Origin: Caldifarciminota bacterium
GTDB taxonomy: Bacteria; Hydrothermota; Tepidihabitantia; Tepidihabitantales; Tepidihabitantaceae
Reading direction: 5' to 3'
Assembly (NCBI GenBank): GCA_016935775.1
Contig: JAFGQF010000065.1
Location: forward strand, 1 to 16,644
Length of the DNA: 16,644 nucleotides
The notes under the pieces are model-generated. The model searched no databases. It was not told where the DNA came from and saw nothing but the letters and a program-made list of their open reading frames with translations. The position numbers and the translations under genes are program-made. Shown here piece by piece: positions 7,827 to 14,273 of this stretch (the stretch's first letter is position 1; each line of letters begins with the position of its first letter).

Positions 7827-8594
7827 TCAGCCCGGCCGCGCCCCCAGCAATCCCTCGATTCTTCCCAGCAGCTTCGCCCGGTCCACCGGCTTGGCCAGGA
7901 AATCGTCCGCGCCCGCGGCGCGCGCCTGCTGACGCGCTGGTTCGGTATCCAGGCCCGAAACCACCAGGATCGGCCGGCGAAAACCGAACTCCTGCCGCAG
8001 TGCGGTGATCAGCTCGAACCCGTCGATGCCCGGCACCGCCAGGTCACAAACTACCAGGTCGGGCGGGTCCTCGTCAACGATCTCCATCGCCGTCGTGCCG
8101 GTCTCGGCGCCGCTCACCCGGAAGCCGGCCGTCTCAAGCATCGCCTTCATCATCTTCTGGGTGCGCGGCTCGTCCTCGAAAACCAGCACGTGCGGCACCC
8201 GCGGCCGCTCGTGCTCACGCAGCTCGACCTTGAGCAATTGCTCCTCGACGGCCCGCAGCAGCTCGGCCCGGTCCACCGGCTCACTCAGCACCGCGTCCGC
8301 GCCCGCGGCGCGCGCCCTCGTATCCAACGCCCCGGCCGCGGTCGTCACCGCAATGACCGGGAACCGGTGCCCGTCACTGCGCAGCGCCCGGGTCACCTCG
8401 AACCCGTCCACGCCCGGCATCGTCAGCTCGACGATGAACGCATCCGGCCGGTCATTCCGCACGACCCAACTGGCCGAATCGGCGTCCGCGACCGGCGACA
8501 CCCGGTACCCGGCCTCGGCCAGCCGGTGGCTGAGCTGGTTCAGCGTCGCCAGGTCGTTCTCCAGCACCAGGATGTGCTTGCCTGATCTGTCCAT
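7827..8594 (-). CDS. Double-receiver protein with a degenerate first receiver
   Basis: 255 residues, two receiver domains in tandem (about 5-122 and 134-253) and no output domain. The second receiver is complete: Glu140-Asp141-Glu142, phospho-acceptor Asp184 (VVCDLAVPG), Ser213 and Lys235 (AKPVDR). The first receiver keeps the fold and Thr84, but its phospho-acceptor position is Glu56 (FIVELTMPG), the acidic pair reads Glu12-Asn13, and the conserved Lys is Glu105 (SEPVDR). It cannot be phosphorylated normally and may be locked in one state, since Glu can mimic phospho-Asp in some receivers. It is paralogous to the next gene upstream, which has the same length. Its start at 8594 is preceded by a run of eight G that serves as Shine-Dalgarno. 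It is probably a phosphate sink or docking adaptor in the relay. Confidence 0.88.
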   Translation of the reverse strand: MDRSGKHILVLENDLATLNQLSHRLAEAGYRVSPVADADSASWVVRNDRPDAFIVELTMPGVDGFEVTRALRSDGHRFPVIAVTTAAGALDTRARAAGADAVLSEPVDRAELLRAVEEQLLKVELREHERPRVPHVLVFEDEPRTQKMMKAMLETAGFRVSGAETGTTAMEIVDEDPPDLVVCDLAVPGIDGFELITALRQEFGFRRPILVVSGLDTEPARQQARAAGADDFLAKPVDRAKLLGRIEGLLGARPG

Positions 8595-8613
8595 CGTCCC
8601 CCCCCTGTGGCCC

Positions 8614-9381
8614 CTATCCCGGGCTCCTGCTCAGGTAGTCCGCCACGTGGTGCAACAGCAACTGTCGCGAAATCGGCTTGGGCAGGAACGAATCCGCGCC
8701 CGCCGCCAGCACCGCGGTCTCGACCGAATCATGGGACCGGCCCGACACGACGATTATCGGTCCCTTGAAATCCATCTCGCCCCGCAGCGCGCGGATCAGG
8801 TCCATCCCCTGCATCCCCGGCACAACGAGGTCGCAGAGCAGCAGGTCGGGCGGCTGCTTCCGGAACAGCTCGAACGCGGTCGTCCCGTCGCCGACCCCGG
8901 TTACCCGGTAGCCGCAGTTGCGCAACAGCATCTCCAGCATCACCCGGGTCCGGGCGTCGTCCTCCAGCACCAGGATGTGCTTCCGGGCCAGTGCCGGGTC
9001 CGGGGGCGCGAACCTCGGTTCAAGCAGCTTCCCGATTTCGGCCAGCAGCCTGTCCCGGTCCACCGGCTTCCTCAAGAACGTATCGGCCCCGGCCTGCCTT
9101 GCCTCCAGCTCGTCCTTCTCCTTGCTCAGTCCGGACACGACGATGATCGGTGCCTCGAAGGTGAAGCTCCGTTTCAGCATCATCATCACGTGGAACCCGT
9201 TCAGCCCGGGCATCGAAAGGTCACAGACCAGCAGGTCGGGGGGGTCATCGCGCGCCGCGCGCAGGGCGGATTGACCGTCGCCGACCGCGGTCACCCGGTA
9301 GCCGGCATCGGTCAGGATTTTCTGCAACAGCGCCCGCACCGGCGCCTCGTCATCGAGAACCAGGATATGTTTCCCCTGCAT
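8614..9381 (-). CDS. Double-receiver protein, both receivers intact
   Basis: 255 residues and two receiver domains (about 3-120 and 133-252). The first has Asp10-Asp11-Glu12, Asp54 (LVCDLSMPG), Ser83 and Lys105 (RKPVDR). The second has Glu140-Asp141-Asp142, Asp184 (LLCDLVVPG), Ser213 and Lys235 (PKPISR). No effector domain follows. This is the first gene of the signalling operon. The ATG at 9381 is preferred over an in-frame GTG at 9402 because the receiver begins directly after it, GAGG lies 5 nt upstream, and the promoter candidate at 9391-9418 would start transcription downstream of the GTG. The gene 19 nt downstream is its paralogue. It may accept phosphate from one or both kinases of the operon and signal by protein contact. 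Confidence 0.9.
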   Translation of the reverse strand: MQGKHILVLDDEAPVRALLQKILTDAGYRVTAVGDGQSALRAARDDPPDLLVCDLSMPGLNGFHVMMMLKRSFTFEAPIIVVSGLSKEKDELEARQAGADTFLRKPVDRDRLLAEIGKLLEPRFAPPDPALARKHILVLEDDARTRVMLEMLLRNCGYRVTGVGDGTTAFELFRKQPPDLLLCDLVVPGMQGMDLIRALRGEMDFKGPIIVVSGRSHDSVETAVLAAGADSFLPKPISRQLLLHHVADYLSRSPG

Positions 9382-9390
9382 ACCTGCCTC

Positions 9391-9418
9391 AAGATAAGGC
9401 ACGCCCGCCGCTTGTCAA
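9391..9418 (-). promoter_or_regulatory. Promoter for the signalling operon, near-leaderless
   Basis: On the minus strand TTGACA (9413-9418, a perfect -35) and TATCTT (9391-9396, 4 of 6) are separated by 16 nt. Transcription would start about 7 nt later near 9384, only about 3 nt before the ATG at 9381. The GAGG motif would then lie outside the mRNA. This is the best-matching -35 seen in the window. Confidence 0.55.
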
Positions 9419-9455
9419 GCCCGGCCTCGCCCGGTGCGTCCGGAAGTTGACGCGG

Positions 9456-9471
9456 CAGGGCACGCGCCCTG
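9456..9471. other. Short perfect hairpin between operons
   Basis: CAGGGC and GCCCTG (9456-9461 and 9466-9471) pair around a 4-nt loop. It lies between the end of the decarboxylase operon and the signalling-operon promoter. No T-run follows on either strand. It may be a second part of the transcription end signal or a protein-binding site. Confidence 0.25.
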
Positions 9472-9484
9472 ACATTCAACCTCA

Positions 9485-9514
9485 CCGGGCGGGTAAGAAG
9501 AGGACGGCGCCCGG
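9485..9514 (-). terminator. Hairpin after the decarboxylase gene
   Basis: Arms CCGGGCG (9485-9491) and CGCCCGG (9508-9514) are exact reverse complements with a 16-nt loop, beginning 5 nt after the decarboxylase stop codon. There is no U-run. Its position at the end of a three-gene unit and just before a new promoter makes a termination or 3'-end stabilising role plausible. Confidence 0.35.
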
Positions 9515-9519
9515 CCAGG

Positions 9520-10749
9520 TCAGCTGGCCGGCCGGATGACAGCGATGGAGCCGCGATCGGCGAGCAGTTCGGCTGGCGCGCGGCGGCTCATGAAGTTCAG
9601 AAGGCTCATCGTGTAGCCGTAGGCGCCGGCAAGGAACACGCCCAGCGGGTCGCCCGGCTCGGGCTCGGGCAGCTCGACATCCCGGGCCAGGCAGTCGAGT
9701 GGGGTACAGATCGGCCCGCAGACGTCGAACCGGCCCACAGCCGGGGCGTCCGGCTTGCTCAGCAATCGGACCGGGTGCTGGACCTGCATGAAGACCGGCC
9801 GGCTGAACCCGTTCATCCCCGAGTCGGTGATGATGATGCTGCGGCCGCGCGAGCGCTTGACCCGCTGAACCCGGGTGATGAACACCCCGGCCTCGGCGGT
9901 GATGAACCGGCCCGACTCGAGCAGCAGCCGGCAGTCACCGAACTCACGGGCAAGCTCCTGCCTGGCCCGCTGTGCGGCCTCGGCCACCGGCGCCAGGTCC
10001 AGTTCCGGCTCGTCGGCGGCGTACGGGATTCCAAACCCGCCGCCGAAGTCCACCAGCCCGAGCTCGAACTCGAGCTCGTCCCGCAGGCGGAGCGCCAGCT
10101 CGATGACGTACTCGAAGTGGCCGGACAGGAACCCGGGGTCGAGTGCCTGGCTGCCCGAGTAGACCTGGATGCCGCGGATGAGCGCCCGCTCGAGCCGAAC
10201 GTTTCGCACCTGTGTCACCAGCTTTTCCTCGTCGAAACCGAACTTGCCCGGTCCCCCAACCATCTTCTCCCGCGCCAGCGGCTGCTCGCGGGTGTTCACC
10301 CGCAGAAGCACGTCCTGCTCCCGGCCCGCTTCCCGGCACAGCTTCTCGAGCCGTTCGAGGTCATCCGGGCAGTCGCACACTACCGCCGCGATGCCGTGCT
10401 CGATCGCCAGCCTGATTTCCTCGTCGGTCTTGGCCGGCCCGACCAGTACCGTGTCCCTCGCCGCGAACCCGGCCGCCAGCGCGGCCCGAAGTTCGCCCGC
10501 CGAGCTCACCTCTGCCCCGGCCCCGAGTCCGGCCAGCAGCCCGAGGATTGCCGGGTTCGGGTTGGCCTTGAATGAGTAACAAACCAGGAAGCCCGGGAAC
10601 GCCGCGGTCAACTTCCGGTACTGGTCCCGGATGCGCCCGGCCGAGTACAGGTAGAGCGGGGGCGGGTGCCCGGCGAGGACCTGCCCGAGCGTCACCCCGT
10701 CGCATTCGAACCGGCCGGTGCCGAGGAAGTACCGCTCGGCCGGTGTCAC
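9520..10749 (-). CDS. PLP-dependent decarboxylase, Orn/DAP/Arg decarboxylase family 2 (fold III)
   Basis: 409 residues. The N-terminal alanine-racemase-like barrel has the PLP lysine Lys61 in CYSFKANPNP, then GGPGKFGFD, a Gly-rich phosphate-binding loop in DFGGGFGIPY, and LESGRF. The C-terminal beta domain has the active-site Cys348 and Asp352 in CGPICTPLD, corresponding to the conserved Cys and Asp of ornithine decarboxylase (GPTCDGLD). Family members decarboxylate basic amino acids or diaminopimelate, or carrier-bound substrates (BtrK type). Sequence alone does not decide which applies here. It resembles the non-housekeeping members more than LysA. The GTG start at 10749 overlaps the DUF364 gene stop as GTGA, with GAGGTG 8 nt upstream. 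It is the last gene of a three-gene unit. Confidence 0.88.
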   Translation of the reverse strand: MTPAERYFLGTGRFECDGVTLGQVLAGHPPPLYLYSAGRIRDQYRKLTAAFPGFLVCYSFKANPNPAILGLLAGLGAGAEVSSAGELRAALAAGFAARDTVLVGPAKTDEEIRLAIEHGIAAVVCDCPDDLERLEKLCREAGREQDVLLRVNTREQPLAREKMVGGPGKFGFDEEKLVTQVRNVRLERALIRGIQVYSGSQALDPGFLSGHFEYVIELALRLRDELEFELGLVDFGGGFGIPYAADEPELDLAPVAEAAQRARQELAREFGDCRLLLESGRFITAEAGVFITRVQRVKRSRGRSIIITDSGMNGFSRPVFMQVQHPVRLLSKPDAPAVGRFDVCGPICTPLDCLARDVELPEPEPGDPLGVFLAGAYGYTMSLLNFMSRRAPAELLADRGSIAVIRPAS

Positions 10750-11552
10750 TTGCGGAACACCTCGATCCGGCTCTTGCCCTGGAAGATGTAGAACGGGAAC
10801 GGCTCCGAAACCACCGCATCGATGCCGATGGTCCGGCAGTACTCCTCACCGAAGTTCGCCCCGGTCTCGGCAAACACCAGCGTCTTCGTGCCCGCCTCCT
10901 GCGCTGCCTCGACAATCAGCCCGAGCGAGTCGGTGGCAATCGTCATCCCGGTGACGATGGCAAGGTCGGACTCGCGCACGCGCTTCAGCGTCTCGTAGCC
11001 GTCGCCGACCCTGACGCCGTGGACCTCACGGCCGACCATCTCGCGCTCGAGGTCGGTTGCGGTCACCTCGCACCCACGGTCCAGCAACCCGCGGACGACA
11101 TTACCCACCACGCCGACGTTCACCACCCGCGGCTTGCGGCCCTTGACCCCGACCAGCAGCCGCTCGGCCTCGGCGACGATGATGTCGGTGCGCGGCCCGG
11201 TCTTCTCGATGGCCGTGCCGGCCAGCTCGTGGACCGCGGCCGGGCTCTTCGGGACCGAGGCGTAGAGCGCGTCCAGCGCGGCGATCGAAAGGCAGGTCTT
11301 CTCCCTCACCAGCTCGCGCGCGTCGGTTCCAACCAGTTCGCGGCCGCGCGTTTCATCTCCTGTGCAGTAGCAGCAGCCCTGGCCCCGGGTCATCGCCAGC
11401 CAGAAGGAGTATTTGAAGGTCCGCTCGGCCAAGTTGGGCCGGAACGCCAGTTCGACCTTCCAGATGCCCCTGACCAGGCAGTCCTCGTCGGTGCAGACGC
11501 CGGGCAGGTCAGCCAGCCGGTCGCGCAGGACCTCGAACGTGTCGCGGGTCAT
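10746..11552 (-). CDS. DUF4213/DUF364-type putative metal-chelation protein
   Basis: 268 residues. The C-terminal half (about 135-268) has a Rossmann-like pattern, with NVGVVGNVVRGLL, SDLAIVTGMTIATDSL, FAETGANFG and a final FPFYIFQGKSRIEVFRK. These resemble DUF364, described in Pfam as putative heavy-metal chelation with a suggested link to anaerobic cobalamin synthesis. The N-terminal half corresponds to the partner region DUF4213. It carries a Cys cluster Cys60-Cys61-x-Cys63 (GCCYCTGDE) and further Cys20 and Cys25, possible metal ligands. The ATG at 11552 overlaps the hydrolase stop as ATGA, and its own stop overlaps the decarboxylase start, so the three products are likely made together. 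The biochemical role is unknown. Assignment is from remembered motifs. Confidence 0.65.
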   Translation of the reverse strand: MTRDTFEVLRDRLADLPGVCTDEDCLVRGIWKVELAFRPNLAERTFKYSFWLAMTRGQGCCYCTGDETRGRELVGTDARELVREKTCLSIAALDALYASVPKSPAAVHELAGTAIEKTGPRTDIIVAEAERLLVGVKGRKPRVVNVGVVGNVVRGLLDRGCEVTATDLEREMVGREVHGVRVGDGYETLKRVRESDLAIVTGMTIATDSLGLIVEAAQEAGTKTLVFAETGANFGEEYCRTIGIDAVVSEPFPFYIFQGKSRIEVFRK

Positions 11553-12457
11553 CCGGCTTGGCGCGCCAGCCAGTGGTCCAACACCTCGGCCAGCCGGGCT
11601 TCGCGGCCGAGGTAGTTGTGGGGCGCGCCCTTGATGACCGCGGTCGTGACCGTCGGGGCCGCGGCCAGCAGGCCGGCGACGTCCCGGCAGAAGTCCTGCG
11701 GCTGCCCGACAAACGCTTCATCCTCGGTTCCGGCCGCGAGCAGGACCGGCACTTTCACCCGTGCCAGCTCCGGGAATTCGTCCCGGTCGGTGCGGGCGAT
11801 ATTGAACATCCCGGTCACCGATTCCGGGCCGAAGCAGTCCAGGAAAGTGCCGGCCGAGACCGGATACTCATTCGCCCAGCCCGGCATCAACTCCCGGTCC
11901 CGTTCCTGGCCGACCAGGCGCCGGGCCAGTGCCAGCGCGCGCGAGTAGCGCGGGCCGAGCTTCGCGCGGACCAGCCCGAGGTCGTCGGACGGCGACAGCA
12001 GCACCAGCCCGTTCACCCGGCGGTCGCGGGTCCTGTCGAGGTAGAGCAGCGCCTTGATCGCGCCATGGCTGTGACCCTGGAGTATCACCCGACGGCAGCC
12101 ACGGCGCGTGCAGAAGTCCACCCACGCCCGGATGTCCTCGACCGAGTTGGCGAACCGCTCGTAAATGCCGCCGACCTGGCGGTAGTCGAGATACCGGCCC
12201 CGGTCGCGCAGCACGTCGGCGACGTAGTCGTGGCCGCGGTTGTTGGCGGTGATGAAAAGAAGGCCGCGGCCGGTGACGACCCGGGCGGCATGAAAGACGA
12301 ACCGGTTCTCGTAGAAGTTGCCATCCCAGCCGTGGACGTGGAGCAGCGCGACGCGGGGTCGCTTCGCGGGCACGGCCGCGAACCCGTGCAACTCGAGCCC
12401 GTCCCGGGTGATCACCCGGCACAGCTCGCCCGCGACCGGAAATGGATGCCTGACCAT
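11549..12457 (-). CDS. Alpha/beta hydrolase (DUF1749-like serine esterase)
   Basis: 302 residues from the ATG at 12457. The oxyanion region is HVHGWDGNFYENRF. The nucleophile elbow GHSHGA gives Ser130, with Asp246 (AGTEDEAF) and His280 (APHNYLG) completing the triad in the right order and spacing. There is no signal peptide, so it acts in the cytoplasm. The HVHGWDGNFYEN region recalls the DUF1749 group, whose fungal member SidJ hydrolyses a siderophore; whether this protein does so is inference. In-frame non-ATG starts exist upstream (TTG at 12502 and 12474), but the hydrolase fold begins close to the ATG; its Shine-Dalgarno is weak. It is the first of three genes joined by 4-base overlaps and begins 48 nt after the PLD gene. 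Confidence 0.82.
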   Translation of the reverse strand: MVRHPFPVAGELCRVITRDGLELHGFAAVPAKRPRVALLHVHGWDGNFYENRFVFHAARVVTGRGLLFITANNRGHDYVADVLRDRGRYLDYRQVGGIYERFANSVEDIRAWVDFCTRRGCRRVILQGHSHGAIKALLYLDRTRDRRVNGLVLLSPSDDLGLVRAKLGPRYSRALALARRLVGQERDRELMPGWANEYPVSAGTFLDCFGPESVTGMFNIARTDRDEFPELARVKVPVLLAAGTEDEAFVGQPQDFCRDVAGLLAAAPTVTTAVIKGAPHNYLGREARLAEVLDHWLARQAG

Positions 12458-12474
12458 CGTCGAGTTCCGGCTCA

Positions 12475-12502
12475 ATGGTAGCTTTGGGCCCGCCCGATGC
12501 AA
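12475..12502 (-). promoter_or_regulatory. Weak promoter candidate before the hydrolase operon
   Basis: TTGCAT (12497-12502) and TACCAT (12475-12480) are separated by 16 nt on the minus strand, matching only 3 and 4 of 6 consensus bases. It is the only candidate in the 48-nt gap. The hydrolase operon may instead be read from the PLD promoter. Confidence 0.2.
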
Positions 12503-12505
12503 GCG

Positions 12506-14194
12506 CTAGCGGACGATGAGGACCTGGCGGGCGCCACCCGCGTCGCGGACGATGTACACCCCGGGCGCGGGCCGCGCGCCCGGCTCGAGTCGCCGGCCGG
12601 TGGCCTCGAACACCAGCGCGCCGGCTTCGGCCAGTCGGGCCAGGTCACGGGCCAGCGCCAGCCGCAACCCCCGCACCAGTCCGAACCCGCTCGTCGGCTC
12701 GGCGATGCCCGTGCCCGGCACCTCGCGGAACCGCTCGCGCAGCTCGGCCAGCACCAGCCGGGCAACGTCCGGGTGCTCGAGGATGATGGTGCTCTCGTCG
12801 TTGCCGGTGTTGGCGTTCTGCGACCAGTTGGCCGAGCCCGCGACCGTCACCAGCGAGTCCACCACCATCAACTTCTCGTGGACTATCCGCTCGCCGAAGC
12901 TGACCGAGTCGACGTACACCTCGAGCCCGGCGTTCACCAGCCGCTCGAACTCCGACCCCTGGCCGTAGGCCCCGCTCTTGTCATACACCCCGCCGCACCA
13001 GCCGCCCCGGTTCCAGAGCGCGATCATCGCGTCGCCCAGCGGGTCCCAGGTGTAGGCGAACACTGCGAACAGCAGGTGCCGGCGCGCGGCGGCGGCGACC
13101 TCGGTGATCCGCTCGCTCACCCGGTCCTGGGGCGCGAAGTACACCCGGCAGGGGTTGCCCTCGAGGGTGAAGTCGTGCCGGGCCTGCACGTCCAGCTTGC
13201 CGCCGTGGAACCTGGCGCGGGACGGGTCAGGCAGGTCGCCCGCACCACCCCACATCTGCTCGAACTCGGCGAGGTAGGCCCGCGCGATGCCGGCGTGCGG
13301 CACCTGCAGCGCGCAGTCGGCCCGCAGTTCACCGTCGTTGGGGTTGTAGCTCGCGGTCCAGGTGAAATCGTCGGTCGTGTCCGCGTCGCGGTCGTCGCGC
13401 ACGCAGAACTTGTTGTGCATCAGGTTGTTCGGTCCCGGGCCGATCGAATCGGTCCAGACCGGTACGCCGGCCGCGCGCAACGCCGCAACCCACTCGTTGT
13501 CGAGCCGCGTGTTGTCGGTAATGACGCGCAGCTTCACCCCGCGGCCGTGGGCCGCCAGCAACGCCGCCACTACCTCGGGCCGCGACGAGTTGTAGTGGCA
13601 GTAGTCAAGCGACTTCTTTGCCCCGCCGATGAACTCCACCAGCCGCTCGCAGAGGCTGTCGCGGGCGAAGAAGACCTCGAGCTTCGCGGGCTCGGTGCCG
13701 TCAAGCCCGAACCAGCACTCGTCGGCCAGGACCCGGGCCCCGGCCGGGCCATCCAGCCGGACCTGGAACGCCGCGCGGGCCGCGCCCGCCGGTGCCCGCA
13801 CCGCGGCTTCGAGCGTCTGCCAACCGCGCCGGCGCAGCCATTCCACCGGCCGCTCACTGCGGATGAACGACGAATCGTCCCGGAACCACGAAACCACCAC
13901 CGCGGCCCGGGCCCGGTCGTCATCGTGCCAGAGCCGCAGCCGGTAACGGTAGCTCGCGCCCGGCCGGACCGCGACCGACTGCTCGGGCCCGCCCGCCGCG
14001 CCCCGCGACTCGACCCGGCAGGCCGCAACCCCGAAGCAGACCGTGTCCGCATCACGCCTGACCGCCACCGCGGCCGCAACCCGCCAGCCGTCCGGCAGCG
14101 TGTCGGATGTCCAGCTCTCGAAACCGGGGTTGGAGAGCAGGTTCTGGCCCGCGGCGCTCAGGGCCAGCAACAGCGGCAGGACGAAGCGCATCAT
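12506..14194 (-). CDS. Secreted phospholipase D-like protein with two HKD motifs
   Basis: 562 residues. Residues 1-16 form a signal peptide (MMRFVLPLLLALSAAG). Next is a carbohydrate-binding-like jelly roll (NLLSNPGFESW...LPDGW, to about 160), then two PLD repeats. HKD1 is HNKFCVRD with His260, Lys262 and Asp267, followed by TASYN in place of the usual GSxN. HKD2 is HEKLMVVD with His439, Lys441 and Asp446, followed by the canonical GSANWSQNANTGNDE. The protein ends with FEATGRRLEP and PGVYIVRDAGGARQVLIVR, resembling a type IX sorting domain. Family members act as phosphodiesterases on phospholipids or nucleic acids; the substrate here is unknown, and an extracellular nuclease or phospholipase is equally possible. 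The ATG at 14194 (adjacent to a second ATG) lies 6 nt after a perfect TATAAT. Reading frame continuing upstream to 14902 is antisense to der. Confidence 0.87.
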   Translation of the reverse strand: MMRFVLPLLLALSAAGQNLLSNPGFESWTSDTLPDGWRVAAAVAVRRDADTVCFGVAACRVESRGAAGGPEQSVAVRPGASYRYRLRLWHDDDRARAAVVVSWFRDDSSFIRSERPVEWLRRRGWQTLEAAVRAPAGAARAAFQVRLDGPAGARVLADECWFGLDGTEPAKLEVFFARDSLCERLVEFIGGAKKSLDYCHYNSSRPEVVAALLAAHGRGVKLRVITDNTRLDNEWVAALRAAGVPVWTDSIGPGPNNLMHNKFCVRDDRDADTTDDFTWTASYNPNDGELRADCALQVPHAGIARAYLAEFEQMWGGAGDLPDPSRARFHGGKLDVQARHDFTLEGNPCRVYFAPQDRVSERITEVAAAARRHLLFAVFAYTWDPLGDAMIALWNRGGWCGGVYDKSGAYGQGSEFERLVNAGLEVYVDSVSFGERIVHEKLMVVDSLVTVAGSANWSQNANTGNDESTIILEHPDVARLVLAELRERFREVPGTGIAEPTSGFGLVRGLRLALARDLARLAEAGALVFEATGRRLEPGARPAPGVYIVRDAGGARQVLIVR

Positions 14195-14200
14195 CGTCCC

Positions 14201-14228
14201 ATTATAGCGGCTCCGGCGGCCCGACCAA
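14201..14228 (-). promoter_or_regulatory. Promoter of the PLD gene, leaderless
   Basis: A perfect -10 TATAAT (14201-14206) follows TTGGTC (14223-14228, 3 of 6) after 16 nt on the minus strand. Counting 7 nt from the -10 puts transcription start on the A of the ATG at 14194, so the mRNA would have no 5' leader. Confidence 0.55.
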
Positions 14229-14237
14229 CCTCGCGCC

Positions 14238-14265
14238 TTGACCGGCGAGCGCCCGGCTGTAGCCT
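14238..14265 (+). promoter_or_regulatory. Promoter of der, near-leaderless
   Basis: TTGACC (14238-14243, 5 of 6) and TAGCCT (14260-14265, 3 of 6) are separated by 16 nt. Transcription would start near 14272, 2 nt before the ATG. No Shine-Dalgarno sequence precedes der. Its -35 lies 9 nt from the -35 of the divergent PLD promoter. Confidence 0.4.
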
Positions 14266-14273
14266 TCTGGCCG

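Noticed and set aside
9238..9244. Run of seven G inside the first double-receiver gene as a phase-variation site
   Set aside because: It encodes an ordinary Asp-Pro-Pro stretch conserved in the paralogous receivers, and the frame is intact.
9382..9402. GTG start at 9402 for the first double-receiver gene
   Set aside because: It lies upstream of the predicted transcription start, within the promoter spacer region, and adds residues not part of the receiver fold.
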